Source: Apostichopus japonicus (taxonomy: Eukaryota; Echinodermata; Holothuroidea; Aspidochirotida; Stichopodidae). Taken from it: a stretch of 64,000 nucleotides of DNA. Positions 1 through 12,681 of the stretch are shown in pieces (the first letter of the stretch is position 1; each line of letters opens with the position of its first letter). The position numbers and the translations under genes were made by a program. The stretch is taken from contig NC_092578.1 in assembly GCF_037975245.1 (NCBI RefSeq), positions 870,001 to 934,000 of the forward strand, written 5' to 3'. The notes under the pieces were generated by a model. That model saw nothing but the letters and a program-made list of their open reading frames with translations. It was not told the origin of the DNA and did no database searches.

Positions 1-307
1 ACCCAGTCGTTTATAATTAAATGCAGTTTTCAGTCGTTATTTTAATTTCTGAAAGTCATCAATTACCAGTGGCAACAATAGCTGTGCCCCTGTAATTAGG
101 TGGAGCTAAATAATTATCTCAACTATTAAAGGTCAGCATCAATTAAATCAGGGCTCAAAAATCTTCCAAATCTACAGCAATATTTGCTCCTGAAAACAGT
201 CATAAAAAATGTAATGATATAGACGTTGACTCCACAAATGATCTCATGAATAGTTTCTGTCATTTTTATACATGCTTTCTCTCACTTTGGAGAAATTATG
301 TCTGGAT

Positions 308-400
308 GCCCTTTCAAATATTGGGAATTGGCTTGGTGCCCTTTCAAATATTGGAATTGGCTTGGTGCCCTTTCAAATATTGGAATTGGCTTGGTGCCCT
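308..400. repeat. 29-30 bp tandem repeat, about 3 copies
   Basis: Units begin with GCCCTTTCAAATATTGG at 308, 338 and 367, and a broken copy starts at 396. The unit length alternates between 30 and 29 bp because one G is lost. Lies in the presumed PIP4K2 intron. Confidence 0.9.
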
Positions 401-1882
401 TCTGAAAGCTCAAAACTTGACCTGGTGCCATGCCACTTCAATGAATATCCAAGTCAATTTCTTGCTTGGTCTTACAAGTTACCCTTCCCCTCTAGAACAG
501 AACCTTAATTCAAGCACTGGTCATATCTTTTCTAGAAACACCAGTTTGATGGATTAAAGCAAACAGAATAGTCCCCCAAAACATGTGAGCTGAGAAACTG
601 TTTAACTATCAAACACCAAAAACTCATTGCCTGTGATAGGTCAACTTGCTTGGCTCATGCATATTCATTTGTTAGCTTTGGTAGACTCTCGTGGCATGTA
701 GCACAAAGTCTGTCTATGTAGGCAAACCATTTTGTATTGCATGGAGTCCATTTCTAATCGTTTTTGTTTGTTTTATTGATCGGCTCATTGTTTTGAAGTT
801 AACTACGACAATTTTGGCAGAATGCTATCGAATATTTTCAGGAATCCATTAAGTACAAGTAAATCACCTATTTTCGCTACTTAAAATAGCTTCATTTCCT
901 AAATGACGGGATAACCTTGCTTTTAGACAAGTCATCAAATTTTTCTGACTCAGTTGAGCAATCGTGTATGACCTTCTAATAGAAGCACAAGATTAGCACG
1001 AAAACACATTCCGCAGGTTAATTAAAAATTTGTTATGCGAGCAATGTTCATTAGATTAATGCGTGCTCTAGTTAGTGTTTGGGACAGACTCTGACACAGC
1101 TATTGAGGTATAGCCCATGGATACAGTAGACAGAACCTTGAATCAACAGGAAGTTAGTGAGCGCTAGTAACTTGAGTCTCTGCGAACTGTTTTCAGAATA
1201 AATACGCTATGAAGGAAACACCGGATTGTCTCCCAATTTCCCTTCTTGTAACCATGGTTTATAAGTACGACATTTGCTCACAAACCTTGGAGATTCTATC
1301 TTTAACAATTAAATCTGCTTTTTTAGTTCATTTTGGTACATGATAAATGATACTACGATCTCATAACATCAATTCACCACCTTTAATAGTCTCATTCCTA
1401 TTAATGATGAAAATCGAAAAACAATGGATTTAAACTGTCAACGACAAGTACAACTCTGCCCTGATTCTTAAAATATTCAAATGTAGACTTGTCCTTGCCA
1501 GGATTTGCTGTGAACATTGTAATATATTATGCATGAAAATGGAAAAAAAAGTCAAATCAAATCAAATATTTTGCAGACACAGTTTGATTGTTGAAAAGCT
1601 GTTTTCATGGCAAGGATTAAAATGTTGTAAATGCAACAAACCTCTGTATCAAAATATAAGTTTCAAAGTAACCATGACGATGAATAAAATAAGATTCCTT
1701 TACAACAAACTATCAGAAAGCCTGCATTGAAACTCAAGTCTCCATTGTCAGAGCAGCTTTGATAATGGTTGAGATTGTTTTGTTTGGTCCCAAGCCAAAT
1801 GTAAAACCAAAACAAGCCCTCCTCCCCACCCCCAAAAATAACTAATGTGAGCATTGCAATAAATTTGGCAATACATTAATAT

Positions 1883-2038
1883 ATGTATGTAGAAGACCTC
1901 CATGGGCTGTTCTGTGTAGCAGTTAGACGGACAGTTGTTCTATTTTTATGCTGGGGTTTCATGTATGTAGCAGATCTGCATGTGTCGTTGCTGTTTAGCA
2001 GTTAGACGGACAGTTGTTCTATTTTTAAGCTGAGGTTT
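1883..2038. repeat. Direct duplication of a 78-bp block
   Basis: Both halves begin with ATGTATGTAG (1883 and 1961) and share the core AGCAGTTAGACGGACAGTTG. They differ by scattered substitutions and a small indel, so the duplication is not very recent. Confidence 0.85.
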
Positions 2039-5000
2039 ATTCCCTACTTTAGAAAGCCAAAAGGAATATTTAATGACAGGGTGATGTTTCCTGTTTGTAT
2101 AGATTCTGTGCTAGTACTTCCTCCTGTTATGACTGATGTTACTTGGAAGTTAGTTATACTGTTGTTTTCACTGTCTGGGATGACAGTAACACAACTAATT
2201 ATCTTTTTAAAGTATTGTTGCTCTTCACAATATATGATATATTCTCATGTAGTGTTATTACACTTTGTGTCAAATGTACATGATAACAAAGATGAACTTT
2301 AATAAGCCAGTTCACAAGAGTGATAATTTCTGTCTTGTTTCCAATATATGCTACTTAGGCCATGCCTAGGTACATATCGGGGAATAATTTACAGTTCAAA
2401 TTTCAAGTTTTGAAGTTTATGAATTTTGACTCTTATACAGTACTATCGATCATTTGTACAACACTGCTATACATCTTTACATTTGTAGTATTGTATAGCA
2501 TTTTGCCCATTTACAGTACTAGTGTAGCATATTCTAATGCAAAACTGGATAAATTATACCTTGCATACAAGCATGTTAGGATTTATATGCCTTAGCTTTA
2601 TTGTTGAAGCTTCTTGTGAAAAGCAGCATACTTTGTTAAGGTTTCATGCAACCATTGTACCCTGTAGATCAGTTGTAACAGACTTATGCACACCAACACT
2701 TGTGAGCTTGCAGATTGCATATATCAGAAGAAGTTACATTACAAACAGACCATGGACTGTGTGCTTCTACAAGGTTGTACTCTTAAAACAGCAAAGTTTA
2801 ATCCAACGCACACGATTGTAATTGATCAAACTCAACAAACCTGAAACTCCCAAGTTCTTTTTTGATCTTTTGAAATCCTTTTTCATCAAAGGAATGTTAA
2901 AATTAAGCAGTTGCTAATGGCTTAATATAATTTAGTTTCAAAATATTATTTATGGCCAACAGTTTTTCATTTTTCATACCACTGTTAAATTTAATCACAT
3001 TCCGATCCTGGTGCACACAAATTCAACCAAGCGGAATATTTCCAAAGAATGTTTTGTTAAGGTTGAGATTAGAACTTTGTCGGTTGGTTTAATAATGTAT
3101 GTTACAATGGAGCACCATTGTGTGAACACAGTATATGGAAATCAACTCAATAACAAACCTTTAAAGTCTATAAATATATTACATATCACACCCTATCTTG
3201 AGAATTCGGAAGTAATAAACCAACTGTTATTACCAGCTTCAGGCATAAATATAAAAATTTACCAAACCAGACAGCCAGTACCTGAAGCCAGATTTAAAAA
3301 TTTACGAAATGTAAGATCAAACTGAACTTAATCAAAGTACTTCAAGGACATCAAACTCTGACTGTGTTTGGATTGTTAGTTATAATTAATTAAACCGCTT
3401 CTCGCAATAGCTAGAAGCCGCTATCATGGTTTGATTGTCAAGGACAGCAATATGCTACATAGTTTATAAACATCAATTATGATACAAATAAACTTGCAGT
3501 GGGGGAGAGGATGGGTGAAGGGGGGGGGAGGGAGGGGAAGGGTTATTAGGTTCATCTCGAAATATTACTTGCAACAAAATTTGGAAAATAAATTGAATGA
3601 TTAAATTTTTGCCAGCCGTATAGTACACAAATTAACAAGATACTAAAAGACTGTCGTATGTCTGACCTTGATGTACTGTGAGAACATGTTTTACATTCGG
3701 TCATTAATCTTGGACCAGAAAATCCTGATCAATAGTGAGGCTGTACTCATACTGTTGTCCTAGCATAGTTGCCTGTACTCATCCATGTGGATTTGTACTC
3801 CATAAAAATAGCACCAAACTGAAAGAAAGAGACACAGATGCTTGTTAATTGTGAAAGTGTCAATTTAACCTAGATCAATTAAAATATAAAGCTGAGAAGA
3901 GAGCAATGTACTATCTAAAACATAAGAAACTGAAATTGATAGGCTAGGAAACCTTCAACAGTGTTTTAAGGCCTCTATAAATAACTTGACCATGCATTAA
4001 TATTTAATTATGAAGTGTTAATCTTGTGCCTTAGTTTCTAAATGCAGGTTTTGTACATGAGGAGTGACACAGATGTGTTAGTTTTGTTATTTTCATCTTT
4101 GTGTGTTGCACTAACACCAAACACAGCTTGATATGTTAAACAGTACTAGTGTTGTTGCTATATTTTCCCGATTTATATTGAAACATGATCTTTATCTCTT
4201 GATAAACCAGCCTAAAGGGTACCCAGATATTTGAATTGACGATCAGGAACACACCATGAATCACAGACTCTTTGGCAACAAAATGATAACTAGTAATTTT
4301 CATATTGCTGCCATTTGTAAAATGGCATCAGAAGTTTGTTTTGCACTGGTTTTAGGTTGTGTTCTCCACTTGCTATTAGTTAGTTAAAGAGTGGATCATC
4401 AAAACAGAAACAGACAAATGAAACTACATTTAAATTCTGTGTGTGTTTATTGACACTTGGCCTAAGTTACATTATATGTGTAGCGGAGACCACTCATTGT
4501 GACAGGAACTTGCCGAGTTGAAACTGGGTATGGTTTGTCACGGTATCATTTGTGGGGGTGAATAAATATTGCGCTATACCAATATCGAAAGTCTCATCGC
4601 AACAGCGCCATACAACAGTTCTCCTTCAAAGACTACCGATGTTACCATATTAATGTATTCTGTAGAAGAACAAATAGATTATCAGCAATCCACAAATGTT
4701 AGTTTCATTTCACATACAGTAGGCTAGTTGAAATGTGTTAGTTGTTCAATAACATCAAAACAGGAATGCTGTAAAAAGTTTTCTGCTTGGTTTTGGTTAA
4801 TTTAATTATTAAAATCTGTACTTGTTTTTTTGAGAGTAACATCCTTCTTTGAATTCTTAAACCTCAATTCCTGTTTAATCGACGTCTGTGCATAATGTGT
4901 GATGTTCACAGTTAATGTAGCTATTGCTGACTACATGGTCAACAGAGAATAAATTTATGGAAATATCGCATCACAAAATGGTATGCAAACTGGTGAATTT

Positions 5001-5349
5001 GCTCTATAAGTGTAAAGGTGTAAAGATGTATTGCTTTGTAAACAGCAACCATAGTACTTCATAAAAGTTAAGTTCAGAGCCTTCCAAACTGCTGCAAAAA
5101 ACTTTGACCACTTAAATTATTTTTATGTCAATGATTTAAGCAGAATTATCAAACAGGGAGGGGGGCAGGGGTGGGGATTCTAATTAAGACCACCTTCGGG
5201 CAACCGGTTTTAAAAATGTTATAAACTTGGAGTGGTGGTAGCAACATGGTGTAACAAGGTGTGATTTAAATGTTCATAATAGTTTATTATAGTAAGTTGT
5301 ACAGTATTTTTAACTGTTTGTCTCTCTCTCTGTTGTTCACTATGTGTAG

Positions 5350-8300
5350 TATATGGTTGAGATGCACGGGAAAACATTACTACCTCAGTACATGGGCATG
5401 TACAGGCTGACTGTGGATGGGGCTGAAACATACGTCATCGTGATGCGAAATATTTTTGGGACCATGTTACCAATCCACAGGAAGTATGACTTGAAGGGGT
5501 CTCTGATCGACAGACAAGCCAGCGATAAAGAAAAGGTATGTACAACTCCCCTTACCCCTCACCTCTCCCTCCCCCCGTGGTGCTTTAAACAATCCTCTAG
5601 CACAAGGCGGCTTCATAGTGAGCCTGCATTCTCTACTTACACAGTGGACCATTGAGCAATATTACATTAGGATTGCAGCCAGACTCGCAAGAGAGGAACT
5701 TGGTGCAAACACTATGTATCTTACTATTATTAGCTAGGGCTCAGGTGGTTTAGCCAACTGGTAATTTAGCAATATAGATGAGAAGCTTGTTTTGAGGTAT
5801 AAGTGGAGAAAGATTTTCAGACATTACAACGAAAGCAATTTAATTTTTTTTTAGGATAGGGGAGGTAGGTTTAGGTATAAATATATATATACATATATAT
5901 ATATAGCAAATATAAGTGTCTTTGTATTACTCTTCTACTATTGGGTCAGTGTATTAAGGAATGATGAGTTGGGGGGGGGGAGGGGGGTATAAGAGGGGAG
6001 GAAGGTGGACATGAAGGACTTATACTCAATTTGTCATCAGTATTGTCTATTATTTGAAGCCCTGATTTCCTTTGTTACTATTTATTGCTGTTTATCTAAA
6101 TCCAACCTTTATGACCCATTTCCTTCCTGTCATGAATGAAGGTATTACTGATTAGTAACATATGAATACAATGATTGAATAGGCTAGTTTCACATGAAAA
6201 ACAAGTACTTCCAGCCAAAATTTCAACCCGTTTGTAAGTTGACATGTATATTACACACACGTATAATTTACAAAGCAAGCATTGCAGGGAAAATGAAAGT
6301 AGGACAGTGGTTACAACAGGATTAAGCGATGTGGGTGTTCGATGGTCATATGAAAGATGTTAATCCTGTGAACTCCACAATGCTAGATTCTAGTGACAAA
6401 GTTTTAGTGAGATGACTAACTTCCTGATTAGCTTGAATCATCATCATAGTCTTTGTTGTGGAGTTTGATATGATAGACTTGTCAATTAACGGTGACCCTT
6501 AGTGTACCTAATGTAAAGTCTGTTACTTTATCAATCTAGCAACCCTGGACAGTTGTGTCCAATAAGGAAACCGTTCTTTTGAATATCCTTGAGGTCTGTT
6601 AAGTTTGAAGGCTGTTTACACTGATTGGTTTGATTAGGGCATCCCCTCAGACAAAGATTCAGACCACTATTGTAGCAGTACGCATGATTGAATAATATTT
6701 GTTATCAAATTAACGTTTGACAACTGCTTGCTTACTCAGCCATTTTAGATTACTGAGTACTATTAATTCTTTCAATAGCAGCACATTGTACAGTCTTGCA
6801 AAACATTCAGATTCTTCGAAATGTTTTGTCCAAATGCTTTTCACATCCTGTTATTTTAAGTATAAAACATTTTATTCTAGTAAATGGTGATGTGATCACT
6901 ATTATCTCTTCCTTAGTCTCAAGAATATGTGGAAATGCCACAGAAAGGTGTTGTAATGTCTAAAATGTTATTGCAAAATATATCAAACTGCTTACCTTCA
7001 GACATCTTGTGAGGTGATTATCATCATTTTAAATAATTTGTTTTTACTCTACCTCAAGACCTCTGCCTCTATAGCCCTCTACCCCTATACGGTAGCCCTC
7101 TACCCCTATAGCCCTCTACCTCCATAGCCCTCTACCTCCATAGCCCTCTACCTCTAGTCATAAGCAGTCATCACAGTGCAACTGTCTTTGGTGACTCTGT
7201 TCACATCTGGACATTATTATTAATATTAACTTTTTTCATAAAGTGTGTACTTTCTTGTGAACTCAAGCAGGAAGGGCTTGTTGTTTTCCTAACATGATAT
7301 TTACTTTTGTCACATTGTTTACTCTTTGTCCCGACAGGCAAAGGATCTGCCCACGTTCAAAGACATTGACTTCCTCACAGAAAATAACCGAATCATTATT
7401 GGCAACGAAGCTAAAGAGGAAGTTCTGGCAAAACTCCAAGCTGATTCTGAGGTAGGTAATGGCCCAGATGAGGTCTTCATCGATGTATGTTTTACGCCTG
7501 CGGCCTTCGTATAGTCACGTCTTACTGACTTCCAGAAATAAATGGACATTTATATGATGAATATGGATATAACTTTCTTTCTCTCTCTATTGAATGAAAG
7601 GCTGAATTTTAAGAAAATATGTGGTAGTTAACCTTCATACGTGAGGAAGTTTCTTTAAGATTGTCTGTATTTGACATTGACTATCAACAACAATGATGTA
7701 ACACTGATAAGTAATGAAGATACATTAACACCGTCAACAGGAATTACACTATCAGCAGTAATGAACGTACATAACATTCTTATTTATTATGAACATTATG
7801 CCATTAATAGTTGTAAATGTAACAAAATTTGTTATCAACAACACACAGCTCTATCAAATTCAACTGTCAACTTTAAAATCCTAAACAAATCCTTAACAAA
7901 TCTAGCGATTACCACACCAATGTGATTATTTATTGCACTAATATTTACCACAGCTATTAAAGGTACATGGTCAAGAACATATAAGCTTCACTCACCTAAG
8001 AACAAATAGTTTTTTCTTTTTGTCCAATTTTGTTTTAATGTTACCAGTAAAACAGTCCGTCCACTTATTTGTCTGCTATCATAGTATACCAATGCAAGGT
8101 AGTGTGTTTGGAATAGCAAAAGCTTTAAAAATGGCGAACAGCTGAGTAAATTTCAAATTATTGCCTCCATTTTGTTCATTAGTTTCTGGCAGAACTGAAA
8201 CTGATGGACTACAGCTTCCTTGTGGGCATTCACGACGCAGACAGACACGAGAGCGAGGGTCAGGAATCAGAAAGCGAAAACGACCTGAGTGAGAACGACA

Positions 8301-9845
8301 TCCTAACGCCCGACGACTCCGGTGCTGACACCCCTCCTGATAGTCCCAGTACTCGACCAAAGCATGTCACAATCGGTGACTTTGACCCATGTATTGATGT
8401 CTACGCCATCAAGAGCTTTGAAAGTGAGATTTTTTACTTAAAGATACAGTATCAATCTAATGTAAAAGAGGTGTATGGTAACAGTAGTCTCCGGAGCAAA
8501 GAAGTTTGTGAACATTGTCACCCTATCAGGAGTCACAAAGCTGCCATTTGCAATTGGATCAGAATTTTCAGAATTGTGGACACTTTCCAGTATTATTCAA
8601 AATAAGCTCGAAGTATTTCAAACTAAAATACCAAAGATTTTATCTTCCGAAACATTTATCTACTTTTATCAATAGTCAATGAATTTATGAACAATCAATT
8701 ACTTTATCAATAACTGAATAATTTAGATGTTTCTTATTAGAAAATAATTGATTTATTTTGGAAAAGTATTTATTTTTTTATCTAAATGATTACTATCAGC
8801 TTTGAATGCTTGGATAATTTTGAACTTAGGAACCAAGACTATGAAGTTTGCATTTTTTTATATTTTTTTTTATGTTTATCATTGTTCTTTCCCCTCTCTT
8901 CTTGCAGAAAGTGAAAAGAGAGAGATTTATTTTATGGCTCTCATTGACATCCTTACTCATTGGGGAGCAAAGAAAAAGGCTGCTCAGGCTGCAAAGACAG
9001 TGAAACATGGGGTAAGTTTACATCTCATTCAGGACTGGTGTGGAGAAATCTATGGCACTGAGCTCATTCTGATAAGTTAGTTTCTACAGAATTATGAGTA
9101 TCATGTCGTATACATACATGTTACTTCATGACATATGACACTTCAACTGTGTGTGTGACAAAAGTATTATGATTAAGTGATAACTCCTGAGAAGGGTTAT
9201 TCGGTAGAGACGGTTACTCTTAAAGAGGAGCAATGGAACAGAGGAGAATCTCAAAAGGCGACTTGTTTTAGATCGTAGGAGAAGCTACAGAGGAAGAACG
9301 ACAAGCTGAAGCAAGAATAAAACAAAATTGTAGATAAAATGAACATAGACTAGATCTTGGAAGAGTATGTTACTGGTGAGACCGGAGAGACTGAATCATA
9401 AAGCTGGCTTAATAGATCTTGGCTGAGAGTAAACAAATGACAACTTGAATTCAATAGGTTAGCCTTTCCAAGAAAACTTAGTTAGTAGATAACTTAGTAG
9501 ATTTTGATTCCATGAAGAACTTAAAACTAATTATATAAACTATCAATAATTTCTTTGCTTCTTTCAAAAAAAATTATTTTAGTAATATTTGAAATTTGAT
9601 TCTGTAAGTTTAATTATAGTACAAATGGTAAATGACATTTGGGACGTGTCTGACGAACCACTTTTGCATCATAAGTAATTATATCTTAATCTACATTCAG
9701 TGTTAACTTATTCATATCTACAGTTAAACATAAAATGAATTTTCTCTCTTTCTTTCGTTTATAGGCAGGTGCTGAAATTTCCACCATTAAGCCAAAAGAA
9801 TATGCTAAACGGTTCACAGAGTTTATTGGAAAGGTCATCGAATGA
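5350..9845 (+). CDS. PIP4K2: Phosphatidylinositol-5-phosphate 4-kinase type 2, 3' part (5 exons)
   Basis: Lipid kinase converting PI5P to PI(4,5)P2 on internal and plasma membranes. Exons: 5350-5535, 7338-7451, 8183-8423, 8908-9011 and 9765-9845 (TGA). They join in phase and encode 241 aa, about the C-terminal 60% of the family's usual ~410 aa; the N-terminal exons are outside the window. Visible family motifs are RKYDLKGS (exon 1), [14 protein letters not shown] (exon 3), the IDVYAIK segment at the DFG-equivalent position, and the activation loop [20 protein letters not shown]. Alanine where PIP5Ks carry glutamate (KKLEHSW) marks this as a 4-kinase. Exon 3 holds an acidic, Ser/Pro-rich variable insert ([17 protein letters not shown]), as in vertebrate paralogues. 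The last exon ends FIGKVIE. Invertebrates usually have one gene for the vertebrate A/B/C set, so no paralogue letter is given. Confidence 0.95.
5878..5905. repeat. AT microsatellite
   Basis: Alternating TA run with one C interruption, in the first PIP4K2 intron of the window. A G-rich tract follows at about 5970-6005. Confidence 0.9.
7064..7156. repeat. Pyrimidine-rich minisatellite TAGCCCTCTACC
   Basis: Six imperfect units of about 13-18 bp built on TAGCCCTCTACCCCTATA and TAGCCCTCTACCTCCA, located about 180 bp before the PIP4K2 exon at 7338. Confidence 0.85.
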
Positions 9846-10397
9846 GAATTTGTGGATTGTAGAGAGAACACAAAGAACATTTTTCAAAGAAGTTTGGTTG
9901 CTGGAGAAAGTTAATAAGGAATGAGGGGTTTTAAAGATGGAATCCACTGCTACATGTTGAGTGTGGACTGATGAGATCTTGGAACATATTGGGAGAAGAG
10001 AATTAAAAAATTTAAGATTTTTATGTAAAAATTTCAACTTGTAATGATGTTTTATTATTATTACATTTTCAGCTCTGCTATTTTTCACAGTAGTTGGTCT
10101 GTGTTTTGTTGTCACATTGATCACGATTTCTGGACAGTACAGTATCACAATTGAAAATTAAGAAATTTAAAAAAAAAATTCAAAGAGTGAAATGCCTAAT
10201 TTCATTTCTTGAAGAGAAAAAAATATATACATATGACAGGGCTTTGTGGAATTCTAAAGGTTTGTTTATACTTTACATTCTGCAATTGTTTTGAACAATA
10301 TCAATTTTGGATATATTTTCAGAAGGCTGTAATGATGATTAGTTGGAGACCATAGGAATTTAATAGCATGAAGTATTATATATTGGCTGTAGACATG

Positions 10398-10870
10398 TAG
10401 GGGATATCTGGTATGGATGGTAAAGAAAAGACACTAAGAGGGATAGGCCTACAGTTACTAGTAGACCGGTAGCATGGATGTCAGCCTAATATGAGAAAGT
10501 CCTAATGGATTTTACCATATCATTATAAAGGACATATTTCATGAGACAGCATTAATGATCTTTAAGGAGAGATACCAGGGGATATGATAGCATATATTAG
10601 GGAAATCATTAGTGACTCATTTTGATGGTAACAAGGGGATATTACATATCCCATTATTATAAGGGAGTTCCTACTATGGGATAGTGTCCATAATGATGTA
10701 TCCAATAATGGGAGATGTAGGTGGATATCAGTACTATCTAATTATGAGTATTGCATGCTAGGGGATATGCATGACCCATTTAGTGACATAGCAGGGGATA
10801 TAACCCAGTATGCAGGATATTTATCACCATTTGTGAGGCATATCCCATTCTGAACCATTCCAGAAGATAT
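10398..10870. repeat. Degenerate blocks of GGGATAT / ATATCCC
   Basis: The word GGGGATAT or its complement recurs at irregular spacing (near 10401, 10577, 10635, 10763, 10795, 10849), with GGGATA or GGATAT variants between. Several copies are followed by AT-rich filler of similar look. It may be an old, decayed tandem array; no clear period survives. Confidence 0.5.
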
Positions 10871-11230
10871 CAATCTTACCCACTTAGAGCATGTTTAGTC
10901 ATATTTCAATTTGAGCCATGCCATGTGATATCAGACTCGACAGTGATGGGGTAAATGCTTGTCTTGAGATATTTTCACTAGCTTACAATTGAGTGACAGA
11001 TTGGTCACATTAGGTGATATGCTCTTAGAATCATGGCCAATGGGAGAGTCAGTAGATAGAGATGGGTTAATATCTCACAGGTCAGCTCCATATTATTGTT
11101 TTGTTTTTGTTTATGCTTTGGACTAGGAATTATGTTTTTTTTACCACCAAGATCTTGTGTTGCAGCCAATTTTATCTCTGATGCAATTGATTTGCTACTC
11201 TCATCTTGTGTTTCTTTCATATATTTAATA

Positions 11231-11374
11231 TCTCGTTATGGTGATGATGTGACATCCCGTTATGGTGATGATGTGGCATCCCGTTATGGTGATGATGTGA
11301 CATCCCGTTATGGTGATGATGTGACATACCGTTATGGTTATGATGTGACATCCCGTTATGGTGGTGATGTGGCA
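11231..11374. repeat. 24-bp minisatellite, 6 copies
   Basis: Six near-identical 24-bp units (TCCCGTTATGGTGATGATGT plus four bases). Because 24 is a multiple of three, both strands stay open: the plus strand reads SRYGDDVT repeats and the minus strand a His-rich HHHHNGMS repeat. There is no sign of a real gene, so the open frames look like a by-product of the repeat. Confidence 0.9.
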
Positions 11375-12402
11375 TTACTAGAAACAACTCTGGGGCAGTA
11401 GCATAACCAATGGCTAACTTAATGTACCTCAATCATACCTCCCCTCTACTGAAACATTTCTTTCCATCATGTCCTGATAGTAAATCTAATAGGCTTCTCA
11501 AGCCTTCCCTCTCCCCCTTCTCTTCTGCCCCTCTCTCCCCCCCCCCCTGCCTCAAGACGAATGCTGGTTATGCTACTGCTCTAGCTTATTAACTTTCTCC
11601 TTCATCTTCTTTTCACATATGAAAGATACATTCACCCAAAGTATTGTTTTTTACAGTTTTTGCGTTCAAGTAACTAGTGTTACAGCAGTTTCTAAATCAG
11701 TAATTAAGCAACAGCTTTCTGTCCTCAATTAATATGACAGGAAATTTGAAGAGAACTGTTTTCTCTATCTCTGTTTTTTTTGGATCAATTACAGGGTGAT
11801 AGTTTGTGTTATGCCATGGTGTCTTGCCTACATATAACCTAAGAGGAAAATAGATGATCACTGTGAATATCTCTTGATGGTACAAACAGTTACTTCCTTA
11901 GTCAAGTTATCAAACTTGTGAGAAACAAAAATTTAGTTTAATTATTGAATCTATCTTAGCTCTTTATGGTTGTCTTTTAAGTGTTTCTGTAGAGGGAGGT
12001 CAAGGGTTTTCAAGGCCTTTCAGATTAGTTTAGTTAATAAACATCAGCCATAGTTCAGAGGAAATACAATTCCACACACGCAGCTGTAAACAACAGAAAA
12101 TATCTGGAAAGTGGAAATAACATAATTAACTCCCAAAGTGGTATGTACTCTATTTTAGAGGCAAGTGTGAGAAGAGATTGGATACAGACAGTGTGGTCAG
12201 GTTAGATGTTGTATGTTGGATGGTTAATGTGGCTCACCTTCTCACATTTGTGTACACTGCATACACCATGATAGCACGTATTGGATATGTTGTAATGCTA
12301 ACCCTTTGACGCAGTGTGGTCACTGCCAGGGAGGCTGTGAGTGATCTATTTGGATGCAGAAATTTTCAGTAAACTTTTTTTCCTGCCCATATGACCTAGC
12401 TA

Positions 12403-12681
12403 GCGTGGGTTGTAAGCATACATCACTAGGGTGTATATAAGCAAGTAGGGTTCCATTCTCACCATGAGTGAGTGATAACTGTAAGCTGCTAACAGCTATC
12501 ACTTAGATGCGTTAGTATGAATTTCATAGTTTTAATTTTAGTTTTAATTGTGAGAGACCTCTTGGCCTGTATGGTTGTGGCTTCTGTGACTTGTATTTAC
12601 ACACAAAGAGTAGGTACAGCACGTTGGCCTACAGTGGAGGTACAATAATACTTGCGTGGGTTGTAAGCAGACATCACTAGG
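12403..12681. repeat. 28-bp direct repeat separated by about 220 bp
   Basis: Copies at 12403-12430 and 12654-12681 share GCGTGGGTTGTAAGCA and ACATCACTAGG with one mismatch. The DNA between the copies is unrelated. Confidence 0.8.

Larger units (their letters stand above)
1..5349. other. Upstream intron of PIP4K2, no exon recognised
   Basis: AT-rich DNA before the first recognisable PIP4K2 exon. The exon at 5350 starts in mid-protein and needs an upstream partner, so at least part of this stretch should be intron. I looked for the missing N-terminal kinase exons and found none; the short open frames here have no protein-like composition. The region holds a 29-30 bp tandem repeat at 308-400, a duplicated 78-bp block at 1883-2038 and G-rich tracts near 3500-3540. 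Calling all of it intron is an inference. Confidence 0.55.

Noticed and set aside
3011-3325. 104-codon plus-strand frame considered as a missing PIP4K2 N-terminal exon
   Set aside because: Its translation shares no motif with the PIP4K N-terminal region.
9759-10148. 129-codon minus-strand frame overlapping the last PIP4K2 exon
   Set aside because: Antisense shadow of a conserved exon; no homology.
11217-11432. Minus-strand frame with HHHHNGMS repeats, resembling a metal-binding protein
   Set aside because: Product of a 24-bp minisatellite that is open on both strands; no other coding evidence.
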